From NCBI RefSeq assembly GCF_000400715.1, contig NZ_KE007347.1, forward strand, positions 1,898,995 through 1,962,994: a stretch of DNA of 64,000 bases, written 5' to 3'. The notes beneath the pieces are model-generated. The model saw only the letters and a list, made by a program, of their open reading frames with translations. It did not search any database and had not been told where the DNA came from. This DNA is from Acinetobacter genomosp. 15BJ. Lineage in GTDB: Bacteria; Pseudomonadota; Gammaproteobacteria; Pseudomonadales; Moraxellaceae. The translations under genes were made by a program, and so were the position numbers. How positions within the stretch are numbered: position 1 is the stretch's first letter; every line of letters starts with the position of its first letter. This document shows, one piece after another, positions 45,100 through 54,915 of this stretch.

Positions 45100-45660
45100 T
45101 TATGAGTTAAGTTTACCCTTCAGACCTGCCAAAACATCAAACGGGTTATCCCGTTTCTCTTCGACAACATCTGGAGTGGCAGGTTGATGCTTATGCTCAC
45201 AAGCATCATGCTTAGGAGATAAAGGCATCAACAATAACAGCTCATCTTCTAATAGTGCGAGCAAATCTATCACTGCAGGTGCATCAAAATCACCTTTTTT
45301 TGAAGATTCACTTTCACCTAGAACGATGAAATCAGCATCCTCATCCAATCGCTCTATCAGTGACTCATCATCAATCAAAGCTAAATGAAAGTCTGAAACC
45401 AATTCAATTTCAACGGCTTCCAAACAACGTTGGCACACCATTGGAACTTTTGCTTCAGTATGTCCATCTAACCATACAATACGATGATAGATATCCATTG
45501 ATAGCTTACAGTCTATGTTGATCAATTGATCATCAATTGAACCAACAGCTTCTCGAGCAATACGAGCAAAGCGAGACAATGGCAGTGTTCCTGACCATGT
45601 AAAGCCCTGTTCAGCCCATTTAAATGGCTCGATTTGGCTTGGAAAAGTATTTGCTGACAT
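45100..45660 (-). CDS. yceD: DUF177-family protein YceD
   Basis: A 186-residue partner of rpmF with a proposed 23S rRNA-related role. The family signature CQRCLEAVEIEL lies near the middle (residues about 75-86), and the C-terminal DNPFDVLAGLKGKLN motif is conserved. Its order yceD-rpmF is the standard one. ATG 45660. Divergent from epmC. Confidence 0.9.
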   Translation of the reverse strand: MSANTFPSQIEPFKWAEQGFTWSGTLPLSRFARIAREAVGSIDDQLINIDCKLSMDIYHRIVWLDGHTEAKVPMVCQRCLEAVEIELVSDFHLALIDDESLIERLDEDADFIVLGESESSKKGDFDAPAVIDLLALLEDELLLLMPLSPKHDACEHKHQPATPDVVEEKRDNPFDVLAGLKGKLNS

Positions 45661-45756
45661 AATTAAGGCGGCAATTCTACAAATTCATCGGTACTCTGTC
45701 AAAGATTAAGATACAATTTTGTACTTCTTTAGACAGAACTCGGGGTAAATTAAGCA

Positions 45757-46419
45757 ATGTACCTGTTGCAGCCGCAACTTGAAGTAACATCTTCATTACT
45801 TGTTAGCACCCATTCAACCTCTGTTCCTGTGTTAGCGCTAGATCAAGTGCAACGTTCATCTTGGCAAAAGTTAACAACAGAACCAGAACAGGTCGATTGG
45901 CTTATTTTACACTTTAATCACTGGTTTTCCCACCATAATGTCACACTTGTTAAAGGTGATTTTGAACCAGAATATTTCCCAGCCACTTCTGAGCAGCCTG
46001 CAAAGATCCAATTTGCCCATGGTTTCTTCAATAGTGCCCTACATGAAATCAGCCATTGGAGCATTGCTGGCGAGCAACGCCGCCTACTTTCCGACCTTGG
46101 CTATTGGTATGCGCCTGATGGACGAAGTTCAGAACAACAAGCCCTGTTTGAGCAAGTTGAAATTAAACCTCAAGCCATAGAATGGCTATTTGCGACTGCC
46201 TTTGGTCGGAAATTTCGTGTGTCACTGGATAACTTAACAGGCGATGGCGGTAATGGAGATCAATTTAAAGATCATGTCTTTGCGCAAGTACAACGTTATT
46301 TTTCTGGGGAAGCAAAATTACCCTGCGATGCCGCACATTTCATTCATTACATTTGCGTGTCTACCCGCAATGGAACACCATTACAACTCGATGAATTTAA
46401 ACGTGAATACCTTGATTAA
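45757..46419 (+). CDS. epmC: Elongation factor P hydroxylase (EpmC/YfcM-like)
   Basis: Hydroxylates the modified lysine of EF-P after EpmA/EpmB. The 220-residue protein carries the family HEISHWSIAG motif near residue 97 (HExxH-like iron site), LIKGDFEPEYFPA-type opening, DLGYWYAPDGRSSEQQ and EVKPQAIEWLF. The first 40 residues are additional to E. coli EpmC. ATG 45757. epmA, epmB and efp are not in the window. Confidence 0.88.
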   Translation: MYLLQPQLEVTSSLLVSTHSTSVPVLALDQVQRSSWQKLTTEPEQVDWLILHFNHWFSHHNVTLVKGDFEPEYFPATSEQPAKIQFAHGFFNSALHEISHWSIAGEQRRLLSDLGYWYAPDGRSSEQQALFEQVEIKPQAIEWLFATAFGRKFRVSLDNLTGDGGNGDQFKDHVFAQVQRYFSGEAKLPCDAAHFIHYICVSTRNGTPLQLDEFKREYLD

Positions 46420-46507
46420 ATGACAAAATTATCACATCTAAGACTTGCAACATGCCCCTAACAAGTTTCATACTGAATTTAGCCGTATAAATCAGGGAGT
46501 TAAAATA

Positions 46508-47125
46508 ATGTTGCATTTACATATTCATCCTGAAAATCCACAGGCTCGCTTAATTACACAAGCAGTAGAACGTATTCGTGCTGGTGATGTTGTGGTCTAT
46601 CCAACAGATGCTGCGTACGCGATTGGTTGTCAAATTGGAAATAAGAGCGCAATGGAACGGATTGCACAAATTCGTGGTCTGGGACCAAAGCACCAGTATG
46701 CGATTATGTGTTGTGATTTATCCGATATTGCGACTTATGCCAAAGTCGATAACGCGATGTATCGTCTATTAAAAAATAATACGCCAGCGGTTACGACTTT
46801 TATTTTGCCAGCGACCAGCGAAGTACCAAAACGTTTAATGCATCCGAAGAAAAAAACCATTGGGTTGCGTATTCCAAGCAATCCTGTTGCACAAGCCTTA
46901 TTACAAGAACTCGGTGAGCCACTGTTAACCAGTACCTTGATTTTGCCTGATCAAAAAGATCCGCTGGATGATCCATTTGATATTGAAAACCAGTTAGGCA
47001 AACGCATAGATGTATTTATCGACAGCGGCTTCGGTACCTTATCCACCACCAGTATTATTGACCTATCTGGAGAAAATCCTGAAATCGTGCGTCGTGGTGT
47101 CGGTGATGTCAGTGCTTTTGAATAA
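46508..47125 (+). CDS. yciO: YciO-family Sua5/YrdC-like protein
   Basis: A 205-residue protein of the YciO group related to threonylcarbamoyl-AMP synthase (TsaC). The VVYPTDAAYAIGCQIG loop at residues about 30-45 and KTIGLRIPSNPVAQALLQELGEPL match YciO. ATG 46508 follows CAGGGAGTTAAAATA; the frame is open to 46445 but that start lacks a site. The role in RNA modification is probable rather than proven for YciO proteins. Confidence 0.85.
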   Translation: MLHLHIHPENPQARLITQAVERIRAGDVVVYPTDAAYAIGCQIGNKSAMERIAQIRGLGPKHQYAIMCCDLSDIATYAKVDNAMYRLLKNNTPAVTTFILPATSEVPKRLMHPKKKTIGLRIPSNPVAQALLQELGEPLLTSTLILPDQKDPLDDPFDIENQLGKRIDVFIDSGFGTLSTTSIIDLSGENPEIVRRGVGDVSAFE

Positions 47126-47159
47126 GTACTGACATTTATTATTTTTTTATAGCTACACA

Positions 47160-47615
47160 TTAAGCATACGGAAAGTTGGGGCATTCAGCCAAAATTTGGT
47201 TTGCACTTTGTATTTTTTGATCAAAACCATTAAAAACATCAATCTGAAATGAAACCCTATCCTCAATGAGTAAACCATATACCTTTGATCTTGTACCTTG
47301 TTTAAGATTCTGAAAAATTTTAAGAACGGCACAGTTTTGCTGTTGAAGTTGCGTAGTGCTAACACCAATATTGTCTTTATAATCTATGAGTTTCATTGTC
47401 ACAAGAATTTGAGGATAAAGATTAGTCGCCTGCATATCCACTCCCAATTCAGCTGCTGCAGGCTTCGAATGATGATTAATGCCATTTACAATCATTCTGC
47501 CCAAATATTGTCTTAATAGTTCTTTTTGAACGGAAGGGTTATTCCAGATAACAAAACTACCCGTCAAAACAATAATCAAGATCAACCCGAGGCCTACAAT
47601 TATGTTTCTTTTCAT
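47160..47615 (-). CDS. Membrane-anchored hypothetical protein (151 aa)
   Basis: It starts with a basic N-terminus and one membrane helix (residues about 5-25, IIVGLGLILIIVLTGSFVIW), probably a signal anchor. The remaining 125 residues are predicted to be exposed to the periplasm, with two cysteines at about 95 and 145. No family was recognised. It stops 34 bp after the convergent YciO gene, and lies 60 bp downstream of the 47675-48385 GNAT gene, same strand. Confidence 0.65.
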   Translation of the reverse strand: MKRNIIVGLGLILIIVLTGSFVIWNNPSVQKELLRQYLGRMIVNGINHHSKPAAAELGVDMQATNLYPQILVTMKLIDYKDNIGVSTTQLQQQNCAVLKIFQNLKQGTRSKVYGLLIEDRVSFQIDVFNGFDQKIQSANQILAECPNFPYA

Positions 47616-47674
47616 TTAAGTGATATACCGCAATAGTGCTCGTTAAAATGACGGATAACAATCTAGATTTATAT

Positions 47675-48385
47675 TTAAAAAAAATCTGATAAACGCTGCT
47701 TCTGAAAACCTTGCGCATCAAAATTATCAGGACTGAGCCATTGTTGATAGATTTTTTCTAAATCAGGCCATTCTTCATCAATGATTGAAAACCATGCGGT
47801 ATTACGGTTATGCCCTTTAGTCATCCGATCTTGACGAAATAAACCTTCATACTGAAAACCAAAACGTAAGGCTGCGGCTTTAGACGGTGCATTACAATCA
47901 TCACATTTCCACTCTATACGCCTAAAGCCATGAGCAAAGCATCGTTGTAACAGTAAAAAGATTACCTCCGTTGAGGCTTTGGACTTTTTCATTCGATGGG
48001 AAAAGTAAACATTGCCTATTTCGATCGCGCCCTGTTCCAGCCTTGGATTTAACAAAGCAATCCAACCTTGGAGCTCGCCATCAATTTCAATTAAAAAATG
48101 AGTTGAGCCTATAAAACCAAATAGATTTTGCAAATCCTGTTTTAACAAAAATTGGCTTTGCGGTGCTGCATAAGGCAAATACGTCCAACAGGCCGCATCC
48201 TTTTCCGTTGCAACAGCATCCCAAATTTGATTCGCAGCCTGATCAGAGATTTCACCAGCAATGTGAATCAATTTGACGTATTGCCCATCTAAATTAGTTT
48301 TAATCAGTTGGTTGGGTTGATGATCGATGGCAAAGCCGACAGTTTGCCCAAACTGGTTCTGTTGTGTTTTTAAATAATGTTTCAT
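47675..48385 (-). CDS. GNAT acetyltransferase (RimJ/RimL-like)
   Basis: A 236-residue N-acetyltransferase. The core runs from about residue 95 to 200 (TEVIFLLLQRCFAHGFRRIEWKCDDCNAPSKAAALRFGFQYEGLFRQ), with the C-terminal GHNRNTAWFSI typical of the RimL-type subgroup. The acetyl-CoA motif A is atypical (RMKKSKASTEVIF rather than R/QxxGxG/A), so activity on acetyl-CoA needs proof. Substrate unknown; ATG 48385. Divergent from scpA. Confidence 0.8.
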   Translation of the reverse strand: MKHYLKTQQNQFGQTVGFAIDHQPNQLIKTNLDGQYVKLIHIAGEISDQAANQIWDAVATEKDAACWTYLPYAAPQSQFLLKQDLQNLFGFIGSTHFLIEIDGELQGWIALLNPRLEQGAIEIGNVYFSHRMKKSKASTEVIFLLLQRCFAHGFRRIEWKCDDCNAPSKAAALRFGFQYEGLFRQDRMTKGHNRNTAWFSIIDEEWPDLEKIYQQWLSPDNFDAQGFQKQRLSDFF

Positions 48386-48631
48386 GATGATTTATAATTG
48401 AAAGAAAGAATGATTTTCGTTGCTAATTTAAGCATAACTTTTTTCTATGGCCTATGTAATCTTGCATAAATACAGAAAATACCCTGAGAACTTTAAGGTT
48501 TTTGTAAGTAGGTAATTTATTAAATTGGCAATTTCGATTAGAATAGACCTGCTCTTGGTAGCATGTGCCTCTCTTTGCACAAAAAATTATATCTTTCATG
48601 CTTTTGAAAATTCGCGTGGCTTATAACGGTA

Positions 48632-49426
48632 ATGAACCAAATTCTCCCCCAAACTTTGGAGTCCACTCCTTCCATTCGCGTGCTTGACGAGTGGCAAGAA
48701 GTCATACCTGAAGATTTATATATACCGCCTGCCGCGTTTGAAATTTTACTGGAACAATTTGAAGGTCCGTTAGACTTTCTGATTTACCTGATTCAAAAAA
48801 ATGGCTTTGATTTATTACAGGTCGATATTTCTCCGATTGCAACTCAATATCTGTCCTATATGGATAGTATGAAATCGCTGAATATTGAACTCACGGCTGA
48901 TTATATGGTCATGGCAGCATTACTTGCAGATTTGAAATCGCGTTTACTGCTCCCGAAACCAGTCGCTGTTGATCAATTTGAAAAAGATCCAAAACAAGAG
49001 TTAATTGATCGTTTAGAAACCTATCTACGTATAAAGCAAGCTGCGGAACGATTGGGACAGATGCCAATCTTCGAACGCGACACCTTTAGTGCTAACGTGA
49101 GTATTGGTCATATTGCTCCTATTTATGAAGGCTATGATGTTGAAGCCTTACATGATGCTTTATTTTGCGTATTCAACCGCCCTGAACCCATCACCCATGT
49201 GGTGGCACAAGAGCCTGTATTATTGGAAGAACGTATTGCCTTTATTGAAAGCCAACTTGCGTCAGGTGAGGCATTGAGTTTTATTGAATTATTAAATCCC
49301 ATGCAAGGTCGTATGGGCATGGTGGTCACTTTTATGGCGGTGCTTGAACTAACACGTCAGCAAAGAATTCAGATTATCCATACAGGCATTGAAGCTCCTT
49401 TAACCATTCAAGGAGTTGCTGCATGA
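48632..49426 (+). CDS. scpA: Segregation and condensation protein A
   Basis: Kleisin of the SMC-ScpAB complex, 264 residues. EILLEQFEGPLDFLIYLIQKNGFDLLQVDISPIATQYL is the family N-terminal region that contacts the SMC neck, and MAALLADLKSRLLLP is typical. A long N-terminal tail of 33 residues precedes it. scpB overlaps by 4 nt (ATGA). This indicates an SMC-ScpAB rather than MukBEF system in this organism, though smc is not in the window. Confidence 0.95.
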   Translation: MNQILPQTLESTPSIRVLDEWQEVIPEDLYIPPAAFEILLEQFEGPLDFLIYLIQKNGFDLLQVDISPIATQYLSYMDSMKSLNIELTADYMVMAALLADLKSRLLLPKPVAVDQFEKDPKQELIDRLETYLRIKQAAERLGQMPIFERDTFSANVSIGHIAPIYEGYDVEALHDALFCVFNRPEPITHVVAQEPVLLEERIAFIESQLASGEALSFIELLNPMQGRMGMVVTFMAVLELTRQQRIQIIHTGIEAPLTIQGVAA

Positions 49427-50022
49427 GTTTAGATCAATTTGAGCAGAATGAAGGTATGTCGTTTGAGGACATTCATCATGAGGTTTTATTACAACTTGAA
49501 GCGATTTTATTCGCCAGTGACTCACCAGTCTCTCTTGCACGTCTAAAAGAAGCCTTTCAAAACCAATATAATAAGCAGCAATTACGCACATTTTTACAAC
49601 AACTGGCGATGTTACAGCATGGCCGTTCAATCGAATTAATTGAAACGGTGCAAGGTTTTCGCTTTCAAGTACGTGCAAAATATCGAAATGTTATTGCACA
49701 AGTTTGGCCAGAGCGCCCAACCAAGTTGTCACCCTCATTACTCGAAACTGTCGCCGTGATTGCTTACCATCAACCAGTCACACGTGCCGATATTGAGCAG
49801 ATTCGTGGTGTATCCAACAATAGCCAGAATTTAAGAACGCTTTTTGACTGGAACTGGATTAAAGAATCTGGTTTCAGAGATTTACCTGGAAGACCTGCGT
49901 TGTTAGTCACAACGCCCCAATTTTTAAATGCATTTGGTTTAGCTTCGCTAGGTCAATTGCCTCCCCTACAGAACGCCAAGGAAGCATTCATGACACTCGA
50001 CGCACATGCGCCGAAGTCCTGA
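49423..50022 (+). CDS. scpB: Segregation and condensation protein B
   Basis: Winged-helix dimer of the SMC-ScpAB complex. It is 199 residues, with LEAILFASDSPVSLARLKEAF, the GFRFQVRAKYRNVI stretch and LLETVAVIAYHQPVTRADIEQIRGV (second winged helix). It is translationally coupled to scpA and followed 42 bp later by rluB, a common trio. Confidence 0.95.
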   Translation: MSLDQFEQNEGMSFEDIHHEVLLQLEAILFASDSPVSLARLKEAFQNQYNKQQLRTFLQQLAMLQHGRSIELIETVQGFRFQVRAKYRNVIAQVWPERPTKLSPSLLETVAVIAYHQPVTRADIEQIRGVSNNSQNLRTLFDWNWIKESGFRDLPGRPALLVTTPQFLNAFGLASLGQLPPLQNAKEAFMTLDAHAPKS

Positions 50023-50064
50023 GAAAGGTGAACTGTTGATCATTATGTCTAAGGTTGTGCTGTC

Positions 50065-51012
50065 ATGAGTGAAAAATTACAAAAGGTTTTAGCGAGAGTC
50101 GGGTTAGGCTCGCGTCGCTATATGGAGGAAGTCATTGCTGCTGGTCGTGTCAGCATCAATGGTCAGATTGCCCAAGTTGGCGAACGTATCGAACCAGGTG
50201 ATGAACTTCGTATCGATGGTCGTAAAGTACAATTCCAAATTGAAGATGAAATTCGCCGTCGCGTATTAATTTACTATAAACCAGAAGGTGAAATCTGTTC
50301 ACGTAATGACCCTGAAAAGCGTCCTACGGTATTTGATCATTTACCTCAAATTGCCAATGACCGTTGGGTCATGGTAGGTCGTCTGGATATTAACAGTACT
50401 GGCTTATTGTTATTCACCAATGATGGTGAACTTGCCAACCGTTTAATGCACCCTTCAAACGAAGTTGAGCGTGAATATGCCGTTCGCGTGATGGGCGAAG
50501 TAACCCCACAAATTCGCAATAACATGCTGAAAGGTGTTGAGCTTGAAGATGGTCCAGCCAAGTTTGAATCATTTTCAGAAATTGGTGGCGATGGTATTAA
50601 CCGTTGGTATCAAGTGGTTGTTAAAGAAGGTCGTAACCGCGAAGTTCGTCGTATCTTTGAATCACAAAGCTTGAAAGTTAGCCGCTTATTACGTACTCGT
50701 TACGGCACGGTCATTTTACCACGTGAGTTACGTACGGGTCGTTGGATGGAATTGGATAAAAGCGATATCGATAACTTGGCAAAATCAGTTGAGTTAAAAC
50801 CACGTCAAGGTACAGGTTTATTCGGTATGGCAAAACGTCGTACTGAACGTATGTCTGAAAAGCCGATGGCGGCACGTCGTGGTGGTTACTTACGTCAGCA
50901 ACGTCGTGATGATGAGCAACAAGATCAGTCACAACAACGCCCAAGCGGTAATAGCAACAATAGCAATAGCCGTAAAACCATTGGTTTTAATAAAGGTTTT
51001 AAGAAGTTCTAA
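50065..51012 (+). CDS. rluB: 23S rRNA pseudouridine synthase RluB
   Basis: Forms pseudouridine 2605 in 23S rRNA. The 315-residue protein has an N-terminal S4 domain (residues 1-60; KLQKVLARVGLGSRRYMEEVI), the catalytic D108 in GRLDINSTGLLLFTNDGE, and EGRNREVRRIFESQ. The C-terminal 45 residues are low-complexity Gln/Asn/Arg/Ser (QQDQSQQRPSGNSNNSNS), a disordered basic tail common in RluB. ATG 50065. Confidence 0.94.
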   Translation: MSEKLQKVLARVGLGSRRYMEEVIAAGRVSINGQIAQVGERIEPGDELRIDGRKVQFQIEDEIRRRVLIYYKPEGEICSRNDPEKRPTVFDHLPQIANDRWVMVGRLDINSTGLLLFTNDGELANRLMHPSNEVEREYAVRVMGEVTPQIRNNMLKGVELEDGPAKFESFSEIGGDGINRWYQVVVKEGRNREVRRIFESQSLKVSRLLRTRYGTVILPRELRTGRWMELDKSDIDNLAKSVELKPRQGTGLFGMAKRRTERMSEKPMAARRGGYLRQQRRDDEQQDQSQQRPSGNSNNSNSRKTIGFNKGFKKF

Positions 51013-51029
51013 TTCTTATTCCTGAAAAG

Positions 51030-51057
51030 AAAAAACGCTCTGATTAGAGCGTTTTTT
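51030..51057. terminator. Bidirectional terminator of rluB and the peptide-transport operon
   Basis: AAAAACGCTCT / AGAGCGTTTTTT hairpin between convergent stops. Confidence 0.88.
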
Positions 51058-51065
51058 ATTGGTTT

Positions 51066-52799
51066 TTAACTATGCTGCACAATACCTTGCGGAATCGCAT
51101 TCAGCAGCTTTTTGGTATATTCATGCTGTGGATGTAAATACAGTTCGTCCGAGTTCGCAATTTCAACTAATTCGCCATGGTTCATGACCATGACTTGATC
51201 AGAAATGTATTTCACGACAGATAAGTCATGCGAAATAAAAATATAACTCAGGCCAAACTCGTCCTGTAAATCCTGCAACAAATTCAGTACCTGTGCCTGT
51301 ACCGAAACATCCAGTGCAGAAACGGACTCATCGCAGATTAAAATTTCAGGTTTTAAGGTTAAACAACGTGCGATCGCTATCCGCTGTCGTTGACCACCTG
51401 AAAACTCATGTGGGTAACGGTCATAGGCTTGCACAGGTAAACTGACGCGTTCTAACAGCTCCAATGCCATCTTTTTACGCTCAGCATCATTCTGGCCTAT
51501 ACCATGAATCCGCATTGGTTCCAATAAAATCTGCCCGATGGTAAAGCGTGGATTGAGTGAAGCATAAGGGTTCTGAAAAATGATTTGAATTTTGCGTTGG
51601 TACTGACAAAACTCTTTCTCACTCATCGCCAGAATATCTTTACCACCAATCAAGGCTTGCCCGCCTGTGGCTTCATGCAAGCGCATCAATAGCAAACCAA
51701 TAGTAGTTTTACCTGAACCCGACTCGCCAACTAGTCCCAAGGTTTTACCTTTCGCCAATTGAAAAGAGACGCCTTTAACCGCTTGAAATTCGTCTTGTCC
51801 CCACAAGCCCTTACGGCTATAAAACGATTTTTTCAGGCCTTTGACCTCTAAAACAATTTGTTCTTCGCCAGTCAGACCACGGACACGTTGTTTCAGGTTT
51901 AAATCAGACAAATTGGTGGCTTCGATCAGTTGTCCATTTTCGTCTTGCTGCATAAAATCACTGGTCACAGGCAAACGGTATGGGCGAGTCGAGAGCTGTG
52001 GACGACAATGCAGCAAAGCGCGGGTATACACATCTTTTGGTTGCTCCAGCACCTGTTCAACAGGGCCACTTTCCCGAATCTCACCATGACGCATCACAAT
52101 CACTTCATCTGCGATTTCACCCACCAAGGCTAAATCATGGGTAATAAACAGCATCGACATTTCATGACGTTGTCGTAATGACTCTAATAAATCAATGATT
52201 TGCTTTTGGATAGTGACATCTAAAGCCGTGGTCGGCTCATCCGCAATCAATAACTTCGGTTCACAGGCAATCGCCATCGCAATCATAACCCGTTGTTGTT
52301 GCCCACCTGAAAGCTGACTCGGATAAGCATCAATCTTGGTTTCTGGCGCAGGAATACCAACTTCTTTTAGCAACTCAAGTACCCGTACTCTGGCCTGCTT
52401 ACGCCCCATGCCTAAATGGATACATAACACTTCAGCAATTTGATCTCCCACTGTAAAGACAGGATTCAACGAGGACATCGGCTCCTGAAAAATCATGGCA
52501 ATATCCTTACCACAAATTTTCCGAATCTCTTTGGCCGATAAGTTGAGTAAGTCTTTACCTTCAAAGCAAATTTGACTCTGTTCAGCAATTTGGCTTTGCC
52601 CTTTTGGCAACAGCCCCATCACTGCTAAGGAAGTAACCGATTTACCACTGCCCGACTCCCCAACCAGCGCTACGGTTTTATTTTTAGGAATCGAAAACGA
52701 AATCCCTTTGACTGTTTCGATCCACTGCTTATTTTCACCCTTAAAGCTGACACGAAGATCATCGACACGTAATAGCGTTGTTTCATTCTGATATTGCAT
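51066..52799 (-). CDS. yejF: Peptide ABC transporter, fused ATP-binding protein (YejF-like)
   Basis: A 577-residue protein with two ABC modules in tandem. Module 1: Walker A GESGSGKS (47-54), signature LSGGQQQR (163-170), Walker B LLIADEPT. Module 2: Walker A GESGSGKT (358-365), signature FSGGQRQR (466-473), Walker B ILICDESV. Both have the peptide-type extended C-terminal loop. This two-in-one layout is that of YejF, energiser of the YejABEF peptide importer. ATG 52799, 12 bp after the permease gene. Last gene of the operon. Confidence 0.94.
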   Translation of the reverse strand: MQYQNETTLLRVDDLRVSFKGENKQWIETVKGISFSIPKNKTVALVGESGSGKSVTSLAVMGLLPKGQSQIAEQSQICFEGKDLLNLSAKEIRKICGKDIAMIFQEPMSSLNPVFTVGDQIAEVLCIHLGMGRKQARVRVLELLKEVGIPAPETKIDAYPSQLSGGQQQRVMIAMAIACEPKLLIADEPTTALDVTIQKQIIDLLESLRQRHEMSMLFITHDLALVGEIADEVIVMRHGEIRESGPVEQVLEQPKDVYTRALLHCRPQLSTRPYRLPVTSDFMQQDENGQLIEATNLSDLNLKQRVRGLTGEEQIVLEVKGLKKSFYSRKGLWGQDEFQAVKGVSFQLAKGKTLGLVGESGSGKTTIGLLLMRLHEATGGQALIGGKDILAMSEKEFCQYQRKIQIIFQNPYASLNPRFTIGQILLEPMRIHGIGQNDAERKKMALELLERVSLPVQAYDRYPHEFSGGQRQRIAIARCLTLKPEILICDESVSALDVSVQAQVLNLLQDLQDEFGLSYIFISHDLSVVKYISDQVMVMNHGELVEIANSDELYLHPQHEYTKKLLNAIPQGIVQHS

Positions 52800-52811
52800 T
52801 TTGTCTCTCCG

Positions 52812-53960
52812 TTATTTCAACTTAGGATCTAAAGCATCACGTAAGGCATCGGTAAACATCGAAAATGCAGTGACTAACACAGCCATTGCAATAGATGCAG
52901 CAGCCAATTGCCACCACTTACCTAAGATCAGCTCACTTTGCGCTTCATTCAACATACTGCCCCAAGACACCACGCCAACAGGAACACCAAAACCAAGGAA
53001 GCTCAGAATGACTTCAGATTTAATGAATGACACCACCAAAATCGAAATCTGTACCAAGGCGATATGACTCACGTTTGGAAAGATATGCACAAACATACGG
53101 CGTAGATGACTCACTCCAATGGCTTTGGCTGCAAGGACATACTCACGCGATTTATGTTTCATATATTCGGCACGAATTAAACGGAATACCCCGGTCCAAC
53201 CGGTTAAACCCAAGATCAGGACAATCGACAGAATGCCTTTTTGTTGTAGTACTGCCGCAATGGCCAATACCAATAACAGATAAGGAATCGAGGTAAAAAT
53301 GTTATAGAACCAGTTCAGAACATCATCGACCCAGCCACCAAAATAGCCTGCAATTGCACCCAAAAAAGTACCAATCACCACTGCCAATAATGCCGACAAT
53401 AAACCGACCAGAATTGAGGTTTCAGCCCCTTTAATGGTTTTTAACAACACATCTTGTCCCCACTTATCCGCCCCAAAAGGCAAAGTGGTTTTGAGCTCTT
53501 GTTTTTGATCGAGTAAATGCCCATCGAGTTGTTGATCAATCTGTTGCATATCCTCAGCCAAAGGATCAACCACGCCATAATTATCAATGACTGAACCACC
53601 TTGCTGTTCAGCCTGAATCTCGGCATTGAGCTGCTGAATCACATCTTTCAAGGGATCGACTGGATTTTCAGGCAAAGCGGCTGTGGTTTCACTATTGGAT
53701 TTAATTTGATCTGACTCTGTATCTGCGCCTAAAAAGGTCGGTGGTGCATAACTGACTGCAACTTCTTTATTCCAGCTAGAGGCAATTACCCCTGTCATCG
53801 ATAAAGCGAGCAGGATGAAATAAAATAATACGACCAAAAAAGATACCACGGCGATTCGATCTGACTTCAATCGATTCAAGGCCAAATGCCACAATCCTGT
53901 TGACGCAGAAGATTCATTTGAGGAGGCTTTGCCTTTAAAAATTGTACTGAGCATCGTCAT
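52812..53960 (-). CDS. yejE: Peptide ABC transporter permease (YejE-like)
   Basis: A 382-residue membrane protein. TM1 is at about residues 36-58, then a periplasmic insertion of about 110 residues (Gln/Asp-rich) before the BPD_transp_1 core. The EAA-type loop reads EYVLAAKAIGVSHLRRMFVHIFPNV. The insertion makes it longer than E. coli YejE. Partner of the 53965-54903 permease; 4 bp between them. ATG 53960 with AGGATGACG. Confidence 0.92.
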   Translation of the reverse strand: MTMLSTIFKGKASSNESSASTGLWHLALNRLKSDRIAVVSFLVVLFYFILLALSMTGVIASSWNKEVAVSYAPPTFLGADTESDQIKSNSETTAALPENPVDPLKDVIQQLNAEIQAEQQGGSVIDNYGVVDPLAEDMQQIDQQLDGHLLDQKQELKTTLPFGADKWGQDVLLKTIKGAETSILVGLLSALLAVVIGTFLGAIAGYFGGWVDDVLNWFYNIFTSIPYLLLVLAIAAVLQQKGILSIVLILGLTGWTGVFRLIRAEYMKHKSREYVLAAKAIGVSHLRRMFVHIFPNVSHIALVQISILVVSFIKSEVILSFLGFGVPVGVVSWGSMLNEAQSELILGKWWQLAAASIAMAVLVTAFSMFTDALRDALDPKLK

Positions 53961-53964
53961 CCTC

Positions 53965-54903
53965 CTATTTCAACTGTACACGAGGATCGAGGAGCTTATA
54001 AATCAGATCGGCGATCAAGTTAAAAATCATGGTGACCGCAGCGATATATACGGTGATGGCTTTAATCACAGGAAAATCACTGCGTTCAACCGCAATAATA
54101 ATTTCCCGACCAATTCCCGGAATACCAAAGAAACGTTCAATCAAAAATGCACCAATGAGTAAGGCTGGCAGGCTGGCCATCACTTCTGTGACAATTGGAA
54201 TCGAAGCATTCCGCAATACATGCACACCCAGTACCCGAGACTCACCTACGCCTTTGGCACGCGCAGTCCGCACATAATCTTGGTTAATTTCATCGAGGAC
54301 AAAGCTTCGATATAAACGTAGCGTTGGAGCAATACTCACCACCAACATGATTAAGATTGGCAACAAAGCATAATGGAATAAATTTTGACTAAAACTATCA
54401 CTCCAGCCTTGTACGGGGAACCAACTTAACTGATAGGCCAAAACATATTGAAAAACGATGATATACACCAAGATACTGATCGACATACCAATGGTACACA
54501 GCATCATCACCATACGATCGGTCAATGAACCACGAACAGATGCAACCGCCAATGCCAAGATGATTGAGATCACAGTTTGTAAAATCGTGAGTGGAATCAA
54601 TAAAGTCAGTGATGGGCCTAATCGGGTCAGAATAATCTGTGAGACAGATTCGCCTGTACTCCAGCTGGCACCATAATCAAAAGTCAGAATCTGTTTAATA
54701 AAAATCCAGAGTTGCACATAATAAGGTTGATCGACCCCCAACTGTTTACGGATGTTTTCAATTTGCTCGGGGTTGGACATTTTCCCTGCCAAAATATATG
54801 CAGGATCGCCCCCCACCCAGTTAAACAAGAAGAAAATCAGCAAAATGACACCCAACATGGTCGGGATCATTTGCCATAGTCTACGCACGACATAAGCAAG
54901 CAT
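53965..54903 (-). CDS. yejB: Peptide ABC transporter permease (YejB-like)
   Basis: A 312-residue permease with five to six membrane spans. MLAYVVRRLWQMIPTMLGVILLIFFLFNWVGGDPAYI is the DppB/YejB-type N-terminus. The EAA loop is DYVRTARAKGVGESRVLGVHVLRNAS, and the C-terminal ITVYIAAVTMIFNLIADLIYKLLDPRV is typical. ATG 54903 lies 12 bp after the peptidase gene. Confidence 0.93.
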   Translation of the reverse strand: MLAYVVRRLWQMIPTMLGVILLIFFLFNWVGGDPAYILAGKMSNPEQIENIRKQLGVDQPYYVQLWIFIKQILTFDYGASWSTGESVSQIILTRLGPSLTLLIPLTILQTVISIILALAVASVRGSLTDRMVMMLCTIGMSISILVYIIVFQYVLAYQLSWFPVQGWSDSFSQNLFHYALLPILIMLVVSIAPTLRLYRSFVLDEINQDYVRTARAKGVGESRVLGVHVLRNASIPIVTEVMASLPALLIGAFLIERFFGIPGIGREIIIAVERSDFPVIKAITVYIAAVTMIFNLIADLIYKLLDPRVQLK

Positions 54904-54915
54904 AATGGCAAATCC

